Origin: JBEKUY01 sp049514555
Lineage (GTDB): Bacteria > Acidobacteriota > Terriglobia > Acidiferrales > UBA7541
DNA length: 64,000 nt
Assembly (NCBI GenBank): GCA_049514555.1
Contig: JBEKUY010000001.1
Location: forward strand, 620,001-684,000
Direction: 5' to 3'
In this document: positions 19,663 through 28,526 of the stretch, piece by piece
Numbering within the stretch: position 1 is the first letter of the stretch
How the letters are laid out: every line of letters starts with the position of its first letter
Made by a program: the position numbers and the translations under genes
The notes under the pieces: model-generated
Told to the model about the DNA's origin: nothing
Database searches by the model: none
Seen by the model: the letters and a program-made list of their open reading frames with translations, nothing else

Positions 19663-21780
19663 TCAGCGCACGATTAAATGCCGCACTTCGTGGACGTAAT
19701 AACTCAACAGCAGCACCATCCCCAGAACGATCAGCAGCGCGTAGCTCGACACCACTCCCGTTTGCACCAGCCGCACCGGATAGCTGAAGACTTGCACCGC
19801 GCGTCCCAGCACGTTTACCAGCCCGTCCACAATCCACTTGTCCCACCAGATCGAGAGGCGCGAGGACATCCGCGTAAGCCAGCCGGCGCCATCTACGCCG
19901 AGTCCGTCGACAACGTTTGCGTCAAAGACACTCAGGGCGGTGCCCAGGTCCTTCGTCCGGTTCACGAACATCGCGTCGTAGATCTCGTCCACGTAATACT
20001 TGCGATAGACCAGCCGGTGGAGGCGCGGCCAGCTTGCCACCAACTTGTCGGTGGTCTCCGGCTTCTTCAGGTAGAACTGAATTGCCACCCAGATCCCGAA
20101 TCCAGCGATCGCCACCGACGCCACGATCAACAGCCATTCTTGGGCCAGAGCCTGATGTCCGACTAGCACCACGCCAGCTTCCGGAACGACACCGGCAACG
20201 ACGGGGTCCAGGAAGCGCTCAAAGCGGTTTGAGCCGCCCCACAGCACCGGAAGCGCCAGCCAGCCGCCGATCACCGAGAGCACCGCCAAGATCGTAAGCG
20301 GCAGCGTCATCGAGCGCGGCGATTCGTGGATGTGGTGTTCGACCTCGTGGTCCACGCGCGATTTCCCGAAGAACGTCAGGTTGACGAGGCGGAACATGTA
20401 AAACGCCGTCAGCCCGGCGGTGACGAAGCCTACCAGCCACAGCACGGGAGAACGCGCGAAGGCCTTCCCGAGGATCTCGTCCTTGCTGAAAAAGCCGGCC
20501 AGCGGCGGGATCCCGGCAATCGCCAGCGCCGCGACGAGGAAGGTCTTTGCCGTCACGGGGATCCTTGTCCACAGCGCGCCCATCTTGCGCATGTCCTGCT
20601 CGCCCGAGAGCGCATGGATCACGCTGCCGCTGCCGAGGAAGAGCAGCGCCTTGAAGAACGCGTGCGTCATCAGGTGGAAAATGCCCGCGGCGAACGCGCC
20701 CACGCCCAGAGCCAGGAACATGTAGCCGAGCTGGCTGATGGTTGAATACGCGAGCACGCGCTTGATGTCGTTTTGCGCGAGGCCCATGGTGGCCGCATAG
20801 ATCGCCGTCGCTGCGCCGATGACGGCGACGACTTCAAGCGCCACCGGCGCCAACTGGTAGAGCGCATTCATCCGCGCCACCATGTACACGCCCGCGGTGA
20901 CCATGGTGGCCGCGTGGATCAATGCGCTGACCGGCGTCGGGCCTTCCATCGCGTCGGGGAGCCAGACGTACAGAGGAATCTGCGCCGATTTGCCGATGGC
21001 GCCGACGAAGAGCAGCAGCGCCATCGCGGTCAGTGCCGGCGCGCCGTAGGCCAGCGCGTGTGATTCGATGCCCGCCGCGAGCGCTTGCACGATCCCCGAA
21101 TACTCGGCCGGGTCCGGCAAGCCCACGGTCGTGAACCGAAACGTCCCGAGCGTCACAGCGATCAGGAAGATTCCCAGCAGGAAACCGGCGTCGCCAATGC
21201 GGTTGACGATAAAGGCCTTCTTGCCCGCGTCCGCTGCCGATTTCTTCAGGAAATAAAAACCGATCAGGAGATAGCTGCAGAGCCCGACTCCCTCCCAGCC
21301 GACGAAGAGCAGCAGAAGGTTGTTCGCCAGCACCAGCGTCAGCATGGAGAACATGAAGAGGTTCATGTAGCCGAAGAAACGGTAGTAGCCGCCTTCGTGC
21401 CGCATGTAGCCGATCGAATAGAAATGGATCAGCAGGCCGACGCCGGTGACGACCAGCACCATCACGCTCGAGAGCGGGTCGAGCAGGAAGCCCCAGTCCG
21501 CGTGGAGGTCCACCAGATTCCCCGCGGCCGTGTGGATCGGTCCGGCGGGCACCCACCTGAAGAGGATGATCTGCACGAACCTGTGCGCCGGATCCGCCCG
21601 TAGGAGCTGCAGCACCGCTCCCGCTGCAAAAACGAACGACACAGCGACACTGCCGACGCACAACGCGCTCACCGCGCCGTTCTTCAGCCGCCGACCGGCG
21701 AGCAGCATCATCGCCGCCGTGGCCAGCGGAAACAGCGGGATCAGCCAGATATGGCCTAAGAAATAGCCGCTCGGCGTCAT
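19663..21780 (-). CDS. nuoL: NADH-quinone oxidoreductase subunit L (cluster 2)
   Basis: A 705-residue NuoL with the GWEGVGLCSYLLIGFYF block, LYVWLPDAMEGPTPVSALIH, NDIKRVLAYSTISQLGYMFLAL and FFSKDEIL. Its C-terminal part has the amphipathic lateral-helix region and a final membrane anchor. It is ~50 residues longer than the cluster 1 copy, mostly in the middle and C-terminal loops. Spacing to nuoK2 is 10 bp. Confidence 0.93.
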   Translation of the reverse strand: MTPSGYFLGHIWLIPLFPLATAAMMLLAGRRLKNGAVSALCVGSVAVSFVFAAGAVLQLLRADPAHRFVQIILFRWVPAGPIHTAAGNLVDLHADWGFLLDPLSSVMVLVVTGVGLLIHFYSIGYMRHEGGYYRFFGYMNLFMFSMLTLVLANNLLLLFVGWEGVGLCSYLLIGFYFLKKSAADAGKKAFIVNRIGDAGFLLGIFLIAVTLGTFRFTTVGLPDPAEYSGIVQALAAGIESHALAYGAPALTAMALLLFVGAIGKSAQIPLYVWLPDAMEGPTPVSALIHAATMVTAGVYMVARMNALYQLAPVALEVVAVIGAATAIYAATMGLAQNDIKRVLAYSTISQLGYMFLALGVGAFAAGIFHLMTHAFFKALLFLGSGSVIHALSGEQDMRKMGALWTRIPVTAKTFLVAALAIAGIPPLAGFFSKDEILGKAFARSPVLWLVGFVTAGLTAFYMFRLVNLTFFGKSRVDHEVEHHIHESPRSMTLPLTILAVLSVIGGWLALPVLWGGSNRFERFLDPVVAGVVPEAGVVLVGHQALAQEWLLIVASVAIAGFGIWVAIQFYLKKPETTDKLVASWPRLHRLVYRKYYVDEIYDAMFVNRTKDLGTALSVFDANVVDGLGVDGAGWLTRMSSRLSIWWDKWIVDGLVNVLGRAVQVFSYPVRLVQTGVVSSYALLIVLGMVLLLSYYVHEVRHLIVR

Positions 21781-21790
21781 GCTTCTCGCT

Positions 21791-22093
21791 CTACCATTTC
21801 AGCAAATCCATTTCGTCGCTCAAGACCGTCTCGCGGTTGCGGAAAAACGCGATGATGATGCCCAGCCCCACCGCTGCCTCCGCCGCCGCATCGGTAATGA
21901 TGAAAATAGCAAAGGCCTGCCCGGCCACATCGCCATACAGCCGCGCGAATGCGACCAGGTTGATGTTCACCGCGTTCAAGATCAGCTCGATGGACATCAG
22001 GATGATGATGACGTTGCGCCGCGTGAGCACGCCGATCACGCCGATGATGAAGAGCGCCAGGCTCAAGAACAGGTAATGCCCGATGGGAATCAT
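21791..22093 (-). CDS. nuoK: NADH-quinone oxidoreductase subunit K (cluster 2)
   Basis: A 100-residue, three-helix NuoK/MrpC-type subunit. The two membrane glutamates are in MSIELILNAVNINLVAF and AAAEAAVGLGIIIAF. It starts with an ATG 7 bp after nuoJ2 and is the same length as the cluster 1 copy. Confidence 0.92.
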   Translation of the reverse strand: MIPIGHYLFLSLALFIIGVIGVLTRRNVIIILMSIELILNAVNINLVAFARLYGDVAGQAFAIFIITDAAAEAAVGLGIIIAFFRNRETVLSDEMDLLKW

Positions 22094-22100
22094 CTTCTCC

Positions 22101-22634
22101 TCACACCCTTTTCTTGGCCATCACGACCGCGCCGATCATGGCCACGAGCAACAGCAGCGAGGCGATCTCGAAGGGCAAAACGTACTGGCCAAACAGGCTG
22201 CGCGCCACCATTTCCGCGTTGGGCTGCAGTTGCGCAGCCGGCGGCGCACTCGCCGCGCTGCCCGGACCAAGGCCCGTCCCCGGAACCTTCCCCGCCGTCC
22301 AGAGGACCAGGCCCAGTTGCGCCGCGAGCGCCAGCGCCACGATTCCCGCCACCCATTTCTGTCGGTTGAACTGCATCTGCTGCAGCGTCACGTCCAGGCT
22401 CACCAGCATGATCACGAACACGAACAGCACCATGATTCCACCGGCATAGAGAATCACCTGCACGATAAACAGAAATTCCGCCTGCAATTGCAGGAAGATT
22501 CCAGCGGTCGCCAGCAGCGCCGTGATCAGGAAGATGGCGCTATGCACCGCGTTCCGGCGCGTGACCACGAGCACGGCTGAAATCACCGCCACGCCGGCAA
22601 AGAAGTAGAACAGAACTTTATCCAGCATGTGCAT
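22101..22634 (-). CDS. nuoJ: NADH-quinone oxidoreductase subunit J (cluster 2)
   Basis: A 177-residue NuoJ with the diagnostic QVILYAGGIMVLFVFVIMLV helix and five predicted membrane segments. Its start overlaps the 3' end of nuoH2 by 17 bp, leaving no room for nuoI between them. A Gly/Ser/Ala/Pro-rich loop near residues 115-140 is longer than in the cluster 1 paralogue. Confidence 0.92.
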   Translation of the reverse strand: MHMLDKVLFYFFAGVAVISAVLVVTRRNAVHSAIFLITALLATAGIFLQLQAEFLFIVQVILYAGGIMVLFVFVIMLVSLDVTLQQMQFNRQKWVAGIVALALAAQLGLVLWTAGKVPGTGLGPGSAASAPPAAQLQPNAEMVARSLFGQYVLPFEIASLLLLVAMIGAVVMAKKRV

Positions 22635-23943
22635 CGGATTCCTGCGCCTCTCCCGCAGGCGGCTTTCGTTCGCCCGCGCGGATCAAAGCCACCGCAATCA
22701 GCAAGGTCACCACCGTGGTCGCGAGCAACACCGGAGCGAGGGGGAAACCGAATTGCCAGTGCAGCACGAGCGCGGTTCCGACGGCCATGACGTTCACAAT
22801 CGACACGGGGATCAGAAACTGCCATCCGAGCCGCATCAACTGATCGAACCGGTATCGCGGCAGCGTGAACCGCAACCACATGAACACGTAAATGTACGCG
22901 CCCACCTTCAGTAAAAACCAGAACCCTCCATGAAGCGCGGCGAACATCGGCTTCGCCGCAGGCAGCAAGAGAGGCGCCGCCAGAACGGCGGCCACCAACG
23001 CGCACAGCCCGGCCACGCCCACCATGAACCACTTCTGCACCGGCACCGGCTGCCGCGGCGCGCGCCACAGGCAGTACGCGGCAACCCCCAGCATCAGGAC
23101 GGGCGGGAAATAGTCCAGAAAGTCCAGCGAGCGCACGCTCGCGAACGGCCGCAACCACCCGCCCAGGAACAGCGTCGTGGCCACCGCCGCCACCACGATC
23201 ATGTTCGTGTATTCGGACAGAAAATAGAGCGCCCAGCGGAAACCGCTGTACTCCGTCATATAGCCCGCCACCAGCTCCGATTCCGCCTCGGGCAGGTCGA
23301 AGGGCGCGCGGTTGGTCTCTGCAATCGACGCGACCAGGTAGGTGAAGAACGCTACGGGCGCGAGGAACGCGAACCACACGTGCTGCTGCGCCTGCGCCTC
23401 GACGATCCCGTTGATCCGCAGCGTTCCCGCCAGCAGCAGCGCGCTCACGATGGCCATGCCTGCCGCGGTCTCGTAGCTCACGAGCTGCGCCGAGCTGCGC
23501 AGCGCTCCCAGCAGCGAATAATGGCTGTTGGACGCCCAACCGCCCAATACGATCCCGAAAATACCCAGCGAGCTCACGCCCACGACGAACAAAATGCCGA
23601 TATTGATGTCGGGCGCGACCTGGAACCACGGACCGAATCCCAGCGCCGCCATCGCCGTCATTGCCGCCATGACCGAGGTCACCGGCGCCACCCAAAACAC
23701 CAGCAGGTCCGCGTTCTCGGGAATGATGTCTTCCTTGATCAGCAGCTTCAAGGCGTCCGCGATCGGTTGCAGCAGCCCGTGCGGCCCCACGCGCATCGGT
23801 CCTAGCCGGACCTGCATGTCCGCCATGATCTTGCGCTCGACAAGCACCAGGTAGCCTGCCAGCAGCGGCAGCAGCGCCACGAGCACCACGGCGCAAATCA
23901 GCGGCGCCGCGTTCGACAGAACGAATTCAACGAGTGCATGCAT
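22618..23943 (-). CDS. nuoH: NADH-quinone oxidoreductase subunit H (cluster 2)
   Basis: A 441-residue NuoH with VERKIMADMQVRLGP, VGPHGLLQPIADALKLL, AETNRAPFDLPEAESELVAG and LPRYRFDQLM. I start at the ATG at 23943 (MHALVEFVL). The open frame extends upstream into nuoD2, but that part is only a shadow of nuoD. The C-terminus has an extra hydrophobic helix and polar tail (~40 residues) past the usual NuoH end, overlapping nuoJ2. Confidence 0.92.
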   Translation of the reverse strand: MHALVEFVLSNAAPLICAVVLVALLPLLAGYLVLVERKIMADMQVRLGPMRVGPHGLLQPIADALKLLIKEDIIPENADLLVFWVAPVTSVMAAMTAMAALGFGPWFQVAPDINIGILFVVGVSSLGIFGIVLGGWASNSHYSLLGALRSSAQLVSYETAAGMAIVSALLLAGTLRINGIVEAQAQQHVWFAFLAPVAFFTYLVASIAETNRAPFDLPEAESELVAGYMTEYSGFRWALYFLSEYTNMIVVAAVATTLFLGGWLRPFASVRSLDFLDYFPPVLMLGVAAYCLWRAPRQPVPVQKWFMVGVAGLCALVAAVLAAPLLLPAAKPMFAALHGGFWFLLKVGAYIYVFMWLRFTLPRYRFDQLMRLGWQFLIPVSIVNVMAVGTALVLHWQFGFPLAPVLLATTVVTLLIAVALIRAGERKPPAGEAQESDAHAG

Positions 23944-23978
23944 AAAGTTCACGAAAGCGATCTGCTGCCACCCGAATA

Positions 23979-25142
23979 CTATCGGTCGACCTCTCCCAAC
24001 ACGATATCGAGCGTGCCGATGATGGCGACCACATCCGCGACCAGGTGGCCCCGCACCATCTTGTCGAACGCCTCGAGGTTCACGAAGGAGGGCGGCCGGA
24101 TGCGCACCCGGTACGGCTGCACCGTGCCGTCGCTCACAATGTAATACCCGAGCTCGCCCTTCGGCGCTTCGATCGAGTGGTACACCTCGCCCGGGGGCGG
24201 CTTCAGCACTTTCCCGACTCTCGCCATGATCGGCCCCGCGGGAATGTTTTCGATGGCCTGCAGGCAGATGAGCCGCGCCTGCCGCATCTCTTCCATGCGC
24301 ACCATGTACCGGTCGTAGGTGTCGCCGCTCTTCCCCACCGGGATCTCGAACTTGTATTGGTCGTAGGCCGCGTACGGCATGGCCTTGCGGATGTCCCACT
24401 TTACGCCGCTGGCGCGCAGGACCGGACCGGTGACGCCCAGCGCGATGGCCTCTTCGCCCGAGAGTACGCCGACGCCTTTCGTTCGCCCCAGCCAGATGCG
24501 GTTCTGGGTCAACAGCGCCTCGTACTCGCCGATTCGCCGCGGAAAATCCCGGCAGAACCGCTCGGTGTCTTTCTCCAGCGTGTCGTAGGCATCGTATTGC
24601 AGGCCGCCGATCCGGAACGCGTGGGTCGTCAGCCGCGCGCCGCAATATTTCTCGAAAATCTTCAGGATTTCTTCGCGCTCGCGGAAACAATAGAAAAGCG
24701 GGGTGAGCGCCCCGATATCCAGCGCATGGGTTCCGAGCCACAGGAGGTGGCTGGCGATCCGCTGCAGCTCTGTCAGAATCGTGCGGATCACCTTGGCCCG
24801 CGGCGGCGCCTCGACGGCCAGCAGCTTTTCGACCGCTTCGCAGTAACCCAGGCCGTTGCTGACCGCCGCGACGTAGTCCATGCGGTCCACGTACGGCGCG
24901 AATTGCTGGTAAGACCTGTGCTCGGCGATCTTCTCGACGCCGCGGTGCAGGTACCCGATAATGCATTCCGAGCCGATCACGCGCTCGCCGTCGAGCTTTA
25001 GCTTCACGCGCAGCACTCCGTGCGTGGCCGGATGCTGCGGCCCCATATTGAGGATCAGCTCGTCGGCCCCGAGCACGGTGCCGTAGGCCGCCGCGTCAGC
25101 CGCGCTTCGGCTCAACAGGTCGTCTTTGTGTGTGCCAGTCAA
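23979..25142 (-). CDS. nuoD: NADH-quinone oxidoreductase subunit D (cluster 2)
   Basis: A 387-residue NuoD with LNMGPQHPATHGVLR, GYLHRGVEK, TQNRIWLGRTKGVG and IGTLDIVLGEVDR. It has no hydrogenase-type CxxC motifs, so it is a complex I subunit and not a hydrogenase. The first ~28 residues are a variable extension. It follows nuoC2 after 22 bp. Confidence 0.94.
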   Translation of the reverse strand: MTGTHKDDLLSRSAADAAAYGTVLGADELILNMGPQHPATHGVLRVKLKLDGERVIGSECIIGYLHRGVEKIAEHRSYQQFAPYVDRMDYVAAVSNGLGYCEAVEKLLAVEAPPRAKVIRTILTELQRIASHLLWLGTHALDIGALTPLFYCFREREEILKIFEKYCGARLTTHAFRIGGLQYDAYDTLEKDTERFCRDFPRRIGEYEALLTQNRIWLGRTKGVGVLSGEEAIALGVTGPVLRASGVKWDIRKAMPYAAYDQYKFEIPVGKSGDTYDRYMVRMEEMRQARLICLQAIENIPAGPIMARVGKVLKPPPGEVYHSIEAPKGELGYYIVSDGTVQPYRVRIRPPSFVNLEAFDKMVRGHLVADVVAIIGTLDIVLGEVDR

Positions 25143-25164
25143 GCCAGTTTTCCGGGAAAAGATT

Positions 25165-25881
25165 TCACTTAACTGCGCCTTCAGAACTAATCCCCAGGTT
25201 CTCCTTCACCCAGGCGTCATCCTGCTTGAGAATGTCGTAGTCCTTCCGCAGCGGAAATCCTTGCCACTCATCGGGCAGCAGAATGCGCTTCAGATCGGGG
25301 TGCCCGGCGAATTCGATCCCGAACATGTCGTACACTTCGCGCTCGAGCCAGTTCGCCGTGGGCCACACGCTGAACACGCTCGGCACCTTCTCTCCATCCG
25401 CCGCGTGCACCTTGATCCGCAGCCGGACGTTGTGCGCGAAGGAGTAGAGGTTCAGCACGACGTCAAAGCGCTTCTCGCGCTTGGGCCAGTCCACAGCCGT
25501 CAAGTCGCTCAGTAAATCGAACTTTTCCTCATCGCGCGTGTATTGCGCGATCTCCACGAGCCGTTCGCGGTCCACCAGGAGAATCGCTTGCTTGCGGTCC
25601 TCGGTCGCCTCGCGGATAGCTTCGCCAAACCGCGCCCGGTAGCGCTTCACCAGGTCGTTATCGAGCGGCGTGGCCGCGATCGCCGGCGCTTTTGGCGCGG
25701 CAGGCTTGGGCGGCGCTCCACCCGCCGGAGGCGCACTCGCACCGGGGGGTGTGGCAGACTTCTCCGGACCGGCAGGAGCCGGCGGTTTCGCTTCAGAAGG
25801 TGTACCGGAAATGGCAGGCGGTGCGGGCTGATCTCCCGCGGGCGTGGCAGGCGGCTTTTGTTCCTTCGGGTCTTCGGCCAT
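25165..25881 (-). CDS. nuoC: NADH-quinone oxidoreductase subunit C (cluster 2), with Pro/Ala-rich N-terminus
   Basis: A 238-residue NuoC. Residues ~75-238 are the 30-kDa domain, with WPTANWLEREVYDMFGIEF and GHPDLKRILLPDEWQGFPLRKDY. Residues 1-72 are almost only Pro, Ala, Gly, Lys and Glu, a disordered extension that the cluster 1 NuoC lacks. The ATG at 25881 has no strong ribosome site. A promoter-like pair 55-85 bp upstream suggests transcription can restart here. Confidence 0.92.
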   Translation of the reverse strand: MAEDPKEQKPPATPAGDQPAPPAISGTPSEAKPPAPAGPEKSATPPGASAPPAGGAPPKPAAPKAPAIAATPLDNDLVKRYRARFGEAIREATEDRKQAILLVDRERLVEIAQYTRDEEKFDLLSDLTAVDWPKREKRFDVVLNLYSFAHNVRLRIKVHAADGEKVPSVFSVWPTANWLEREVYDMFGIEFAGHPDLKRILLPDEWQGFPLRKDYDILKQDDAWVKENLGISSEGAVK

Positions 25882-25936
25882 GTGTCCTAGGAGCGGCGGG
25901 TTAGATGGCCCTCTGCACGTTGGACGTGAACCGTAG

Positions 25937-25966
25937 TTTCTAACACACGGTGCAAAACCCCGTCAA
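25937..25966 (-). promoter_or_regulatory. Probable internal promoter before nuoC2
   Basis: On the minus strand TTGACG (25966-25961) and TAGAAA (25942-25937) are separated by 18 bp, predicting a start near 25930 and a ~50-nt leader for nuoC2. This would decouple nuoC2-atpE from nuoA2 and the unknown gene. The -10 match is four of six. Confidence 0.45.
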
Positions 25967-26091
25967 ATGTTTCCAGCCTTTTCGAGACACACCGATACAG
26001 AAGAAGGGTGAATTGCGTAGGAACATTCCGCGTCACTGCGGACTCAGTTCAGCCCGGATCGATGTCGCCCTCGAAAGACCCTCTCGTAGGA

Positions 26092-26634
26092 TCATTTGAA
26101 CCTGTTCCAGTCGTTACCCTTCCAGGTAATCTTCCCTTTCACTGCTGGCGAACTTGAGAGAAACGGTACGCCTCCGTCTAAGTTAAGACACACGATGAAA
26201 TTCCTGGATTTCGGTGCGTGCATGGAGACCGCCCCCGCTGGCCCCAAAGCCCAGCGTTCACCTAGGATCAGCATTGCATCCCCATTCACGACATAGAAGA
26301 TGTTGGGTTTTTCGACTGCCCGGTACACGGCTCCCTGGACGACTGTGTTGTCCACACTCAGTGGCAGGGAAGTTCGCACAAAGTGGACCACGGGACCGCT
26401 ATACTTGAGATTCTCTACCAGAGAGCGACTCCAGGCTTCGTCTTTCGCCGACATCACGTACACTGTAAAGGGCTGCGAAAGATCAGTGCTGTATTGAATT
26501 GGGCCGCTCGCATCGTCACCAGAACGCGCACCTGTCGCTACCAGAAAGGCGACTAGGGCCACAGCACAAAGCAATCTCACCGGTGAATATCTCAAGGCTA
26601 TCGGTGGCACCCCCTGAGCCTGGACAACCCTCAT
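26092..26634 (-). CDS. Hypothetical secreted protein between nuoA2 and nuoC2
   Basis: A 180-residue protein with a predicted export signal (residues ~20-38, LLCAVALVAFLVATGARS) and a mature part rich in beta strands. I recognise no family and see no cysteine-rich metal motif; in particular it is not NuoB (no CxxC or PGCPP). It starts 7 bp after the nuoA2 stop, so it is transcribed with nuoA2, and sits exactly where nuoB belongs. Its sequence looks visibly lower in GC than the flanking nuo genes, with more A/T in third positions. It is followed by a 210-bp gap containing a promoter-like pair. Confidence 0.65.
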   Translation of the reverse strand: MRVVQAQGVPPIALRYSPVRLLCAVALVAFLVATGARSGDDASGPIQYSTDLSQPFTVYVMSAKDEAWSRSLVENLKYSGPVVHFVRTSLPLSVDNTVVQGAVYRAVEKPNIFYVVNGDAMLILGERWALGPAGAVSMHAPKSRNFIVCLNLDGGVPFLSSSPAVKGKITWKGNDWNRFK

Positions 26635-26641
26635 TCGCGCC

Positions 26642-27001
26642 CTACACCCAGTCGAGGGCGCCCTTCTTGTACAGCCAGACGTAGCCGACGATCAGGATAC
26701 CCAGGAAGACGAACATCGAGACCAGGCCGAACAGGCCGAGCACCTTGAACTGGATGGCCCACGGAAAGAGGAAGATCGTCTCCACGTCGAAGATCACGAA
26801 GAGCATGGCCACGATGTAGAAGCGCACCGAATAGCGCCCGCGAGCGTCGCCCTCGGGCGGGACGCCGCATTCATAGGGCTTCAGCTTCGCTCCCACCGCG
26901 CGCGAATCCGGACGGATGTATTTGAACAGCCCCAGAGCCACCAAGGGGAACGCCGTCACCAGCAGCGCGAAAATCAGGACCAGAATGTAGGACGCCGGCA
27001 T
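26642..27001 (-). CDS. nuoA: NADH-quinone oxidoreductase subunit A (cluster 2)
   Basis: A 119-residue NuoA with KPYECGVPPEGDARGRYSVRF, the helix YIVAMLFVIFDVETIFLFPW carrying the conserved Asp-Val-Glu, and the C-terminal YKKGALDW. It is the first gene of the minus-strand nuo cluster, 102 bp from the proC stop. A GGGAGAAGAAAG sequence just upstream is a plausible ribosome site. Confidence 0.93.
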   Translation of the reverse strand: MPASYILVLIFALLVTAFPLVALGLFKYIRPDSRAVGAKLKPYECGVPPEGDARGRYSVRFYIVAMLFVIFDVETIFLFPWAIQFKVLGLFGLVSMFVFLGILIVGYVWLYKKGALDWV

Positions 27002-27103
27002 TCTTTCTTCTCCCGTCGCCGCATCGTATCACAACGTATGAGTTTGTATGCCGGCGCAGTCTTGCTGAGACTTGTCGAAAAGCATTTTGCTGCAACCCTA
27101 ATA

Positions 27104-27934
27104 CTATTTCTCGAACAGCAATTCGCCCGCTCGCTCGGTGGCTTTCACCACAGCCTTGATCAGCGTGACCCGCAGCTTGCCCTCTTCGAGCTCGAGGATG
27201 CCGTCAATCGTGCATCCGGCCGGCGTCGTGACCGCATCTTTCAGCAGCGCGGGGTGATCGCCCGTCTCGAGCACGACGCTCGCCGCGCCCTTCATGGTCT
27301 GCGCCGCGAGTAGCGTGGCCACGTCGCGCGGCAGTCCCACCTTCACGCCCGCCTCCGCCAGCGATTCGAGAATGATATACGCGTATGCCGGGCCGCTCGC
27401 CGAAAGGCCCGTCACCGCGTCCATGAGCTTCTCTTCCACAACGACCGTCCGCCCGACCGCATCGAACATGGCCTTGACGATCTCGACGTGCTCCGCGGTG
27501 GCATGCGCCCCGCGGCAGATGCCCGCCATGCCGCAGCCCACCGCGCAAGGCGTATTGGGCATCGCCCGCACGACCGGCACCTGCCGGCCGAGGTGCTCTT
27601 CGATGTACCGCGTGGGCACCGACGCCGCGACGGAGATCACCAGGGTCCCCTCGTCCAGATCGTCCTTGATCTCCTCGAGGACTTCGCGCACCACTTGCGG
27701 CTTCACCGCGAGCAGCACGATATCCGCGCCGCGCACCGCCTTGCGGTTGTCGGTGGTGGCCGCGATGCCCAGGTCTTTCGCAAGGGCTACGGCCTTATCG
27801 GCAACGGGATCGGTGGCGATCACGCGCTTAGCCGCGAAAAGCTCTTGCTTGAGGTAGGCGCGAAGCAAAATCCCGCCCAGCTTCCCCGCCCCGATGACTG
27901 CCAGTTTGTAGTCCGTCAGTTTGTGGTGTTTCAT
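27104..27934 (-). CDS. proC: Pyrroline-5-carboxylate reductase
   Basis: ProC makes proline from pyrroline-5-carboxylate with NAD(P)H. The 276-residue protein has the N-terminal Rossmann motif VIGAGKLGGILL, the VRAMPNTPCAVGCGM segment, GLSASGPAYAYIILESLAEAG, and the C-terminal family signature DAVTTPAGCTIDGILELE. I start at the ATG at 27934 (MKHHKL); an in-frame ATG at 27952 is also possible. It stands alone, with mog upstream on the same strand after ~100 bp. Confidence 0.92.
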   Translation of the reverse strand: MKHHKLTDYKLAVIGAGKLGGILLRAYLKQELFAAKRVIATDPVADKAVALAKDLGIAATTDNRKAVRGADIVLLAVKPQVVREVLEEIKDDLDEGTLVISVAASVPTRYIEEHLGRQVPVVRAMPNTPCAVGCGMAGICRGAHATAEHVEIVKAMFDAVGRTVVVEEKLMDAVTGLSASGPAYAYIILESLAEAGVKVGLPRDVATLLAAQTMKGAASVVLETGDHPALLKDAVTTPAGCTIDGILELEEGKLRVTLIKAVVKATERAGELLFEK

Positions 27935-28032
27935 GGCATGCATTCTCCTCACGCACGGGCAGGGCGGTCAACTCTTTTCGAAAGGGAAAGGCATTTCTGC
28001 CCGTCTGCGCCGCCGGCCGTCCCGGCTCGCTC

Positions 28033-28509
28033 TCAATCGTGGCGCAAGCCGCGTAGCACGTCCGCGGCGTGTGGCAACAGATCCGCGACCGCATCGAGCG
28101 ATTCCACGGCACCCTTCGGGCTCCCCGGCAGATTCACGATGATGGCCCCGCGACGCACCCCCGCCACCGAACGCGAAAGCAGCGCCCTCGGCGTGGACAG
28201 GACGCCCTTCGCCCGCATGTGCTCGGCGATTCCCGGCAACAGCTTCTCGCAGACCGCCGCGGTTGCTTCCGGGGTCACGTCCCGCGGGCCAATCCCCGTT
28301 CCGCCAGTGGTCAGGATCAGGTCGGCTGCAGAGCCATCGGTCAGCAGGCGCAATCGCCCTTCAATCTTCGCTTGGTCGTCCGGTAAAACGTCCGTCCGCG
28401 CAATCGTCCATCCCAGCGCACGGCAGCGCTCGGCCACCGCGGGCCCGGAACGATCTTCGCGTTCGCCTCTTGCTGCGCTATCGCTGATTGTGAGGATGGC
28501 AACGCGCAT
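28033..28509 (-). CDS. mog: Molybdopterin adenylyltransferase (MogA/MoaB family)
   Basis: A 158-residue MogA/MoaB-fold protein that activates molybdopterin by adenylylation before Mo insertion by MoeA. The N-terminus VAILTISDSAARGEREDRSG and the central LTTGGTGIGPRDVTPEA are the family signatures; NLPGSPKGAVESL near the C-terminus binds the pterin. With moaC and moeA close by on the same strand it forms a partial molybdenum-cofactor locus, relevant to the molybdopterin oxidoreductase at 47383. Confidence 0.9.
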   Translation of the reverse strand: MRVAILTISDSAARGEREDRSGPAVAERCRALGWTIARTDVLPDDQAKIEGRLRLLTDGSAADLILTTGGTGIGPRDVTPEATAAVCEKLLPGIAEHMRAKGVLSTPRALLSRSVAGVRRGAIIVNLPGSPKGAVESLDAVADLLPHAADVLRGLRHD

Positions 28510-28526
28510 CGGGTTCTTCTGCGGGG

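Noticed and set aside
22583..24966. Long minus-strand frames spanning nuoH2 and nuoD2
   Set aside because: Only the part from 23943 down is NuoH; the upstream part is a shadow of nuoD2 in another frame, not a fusion.
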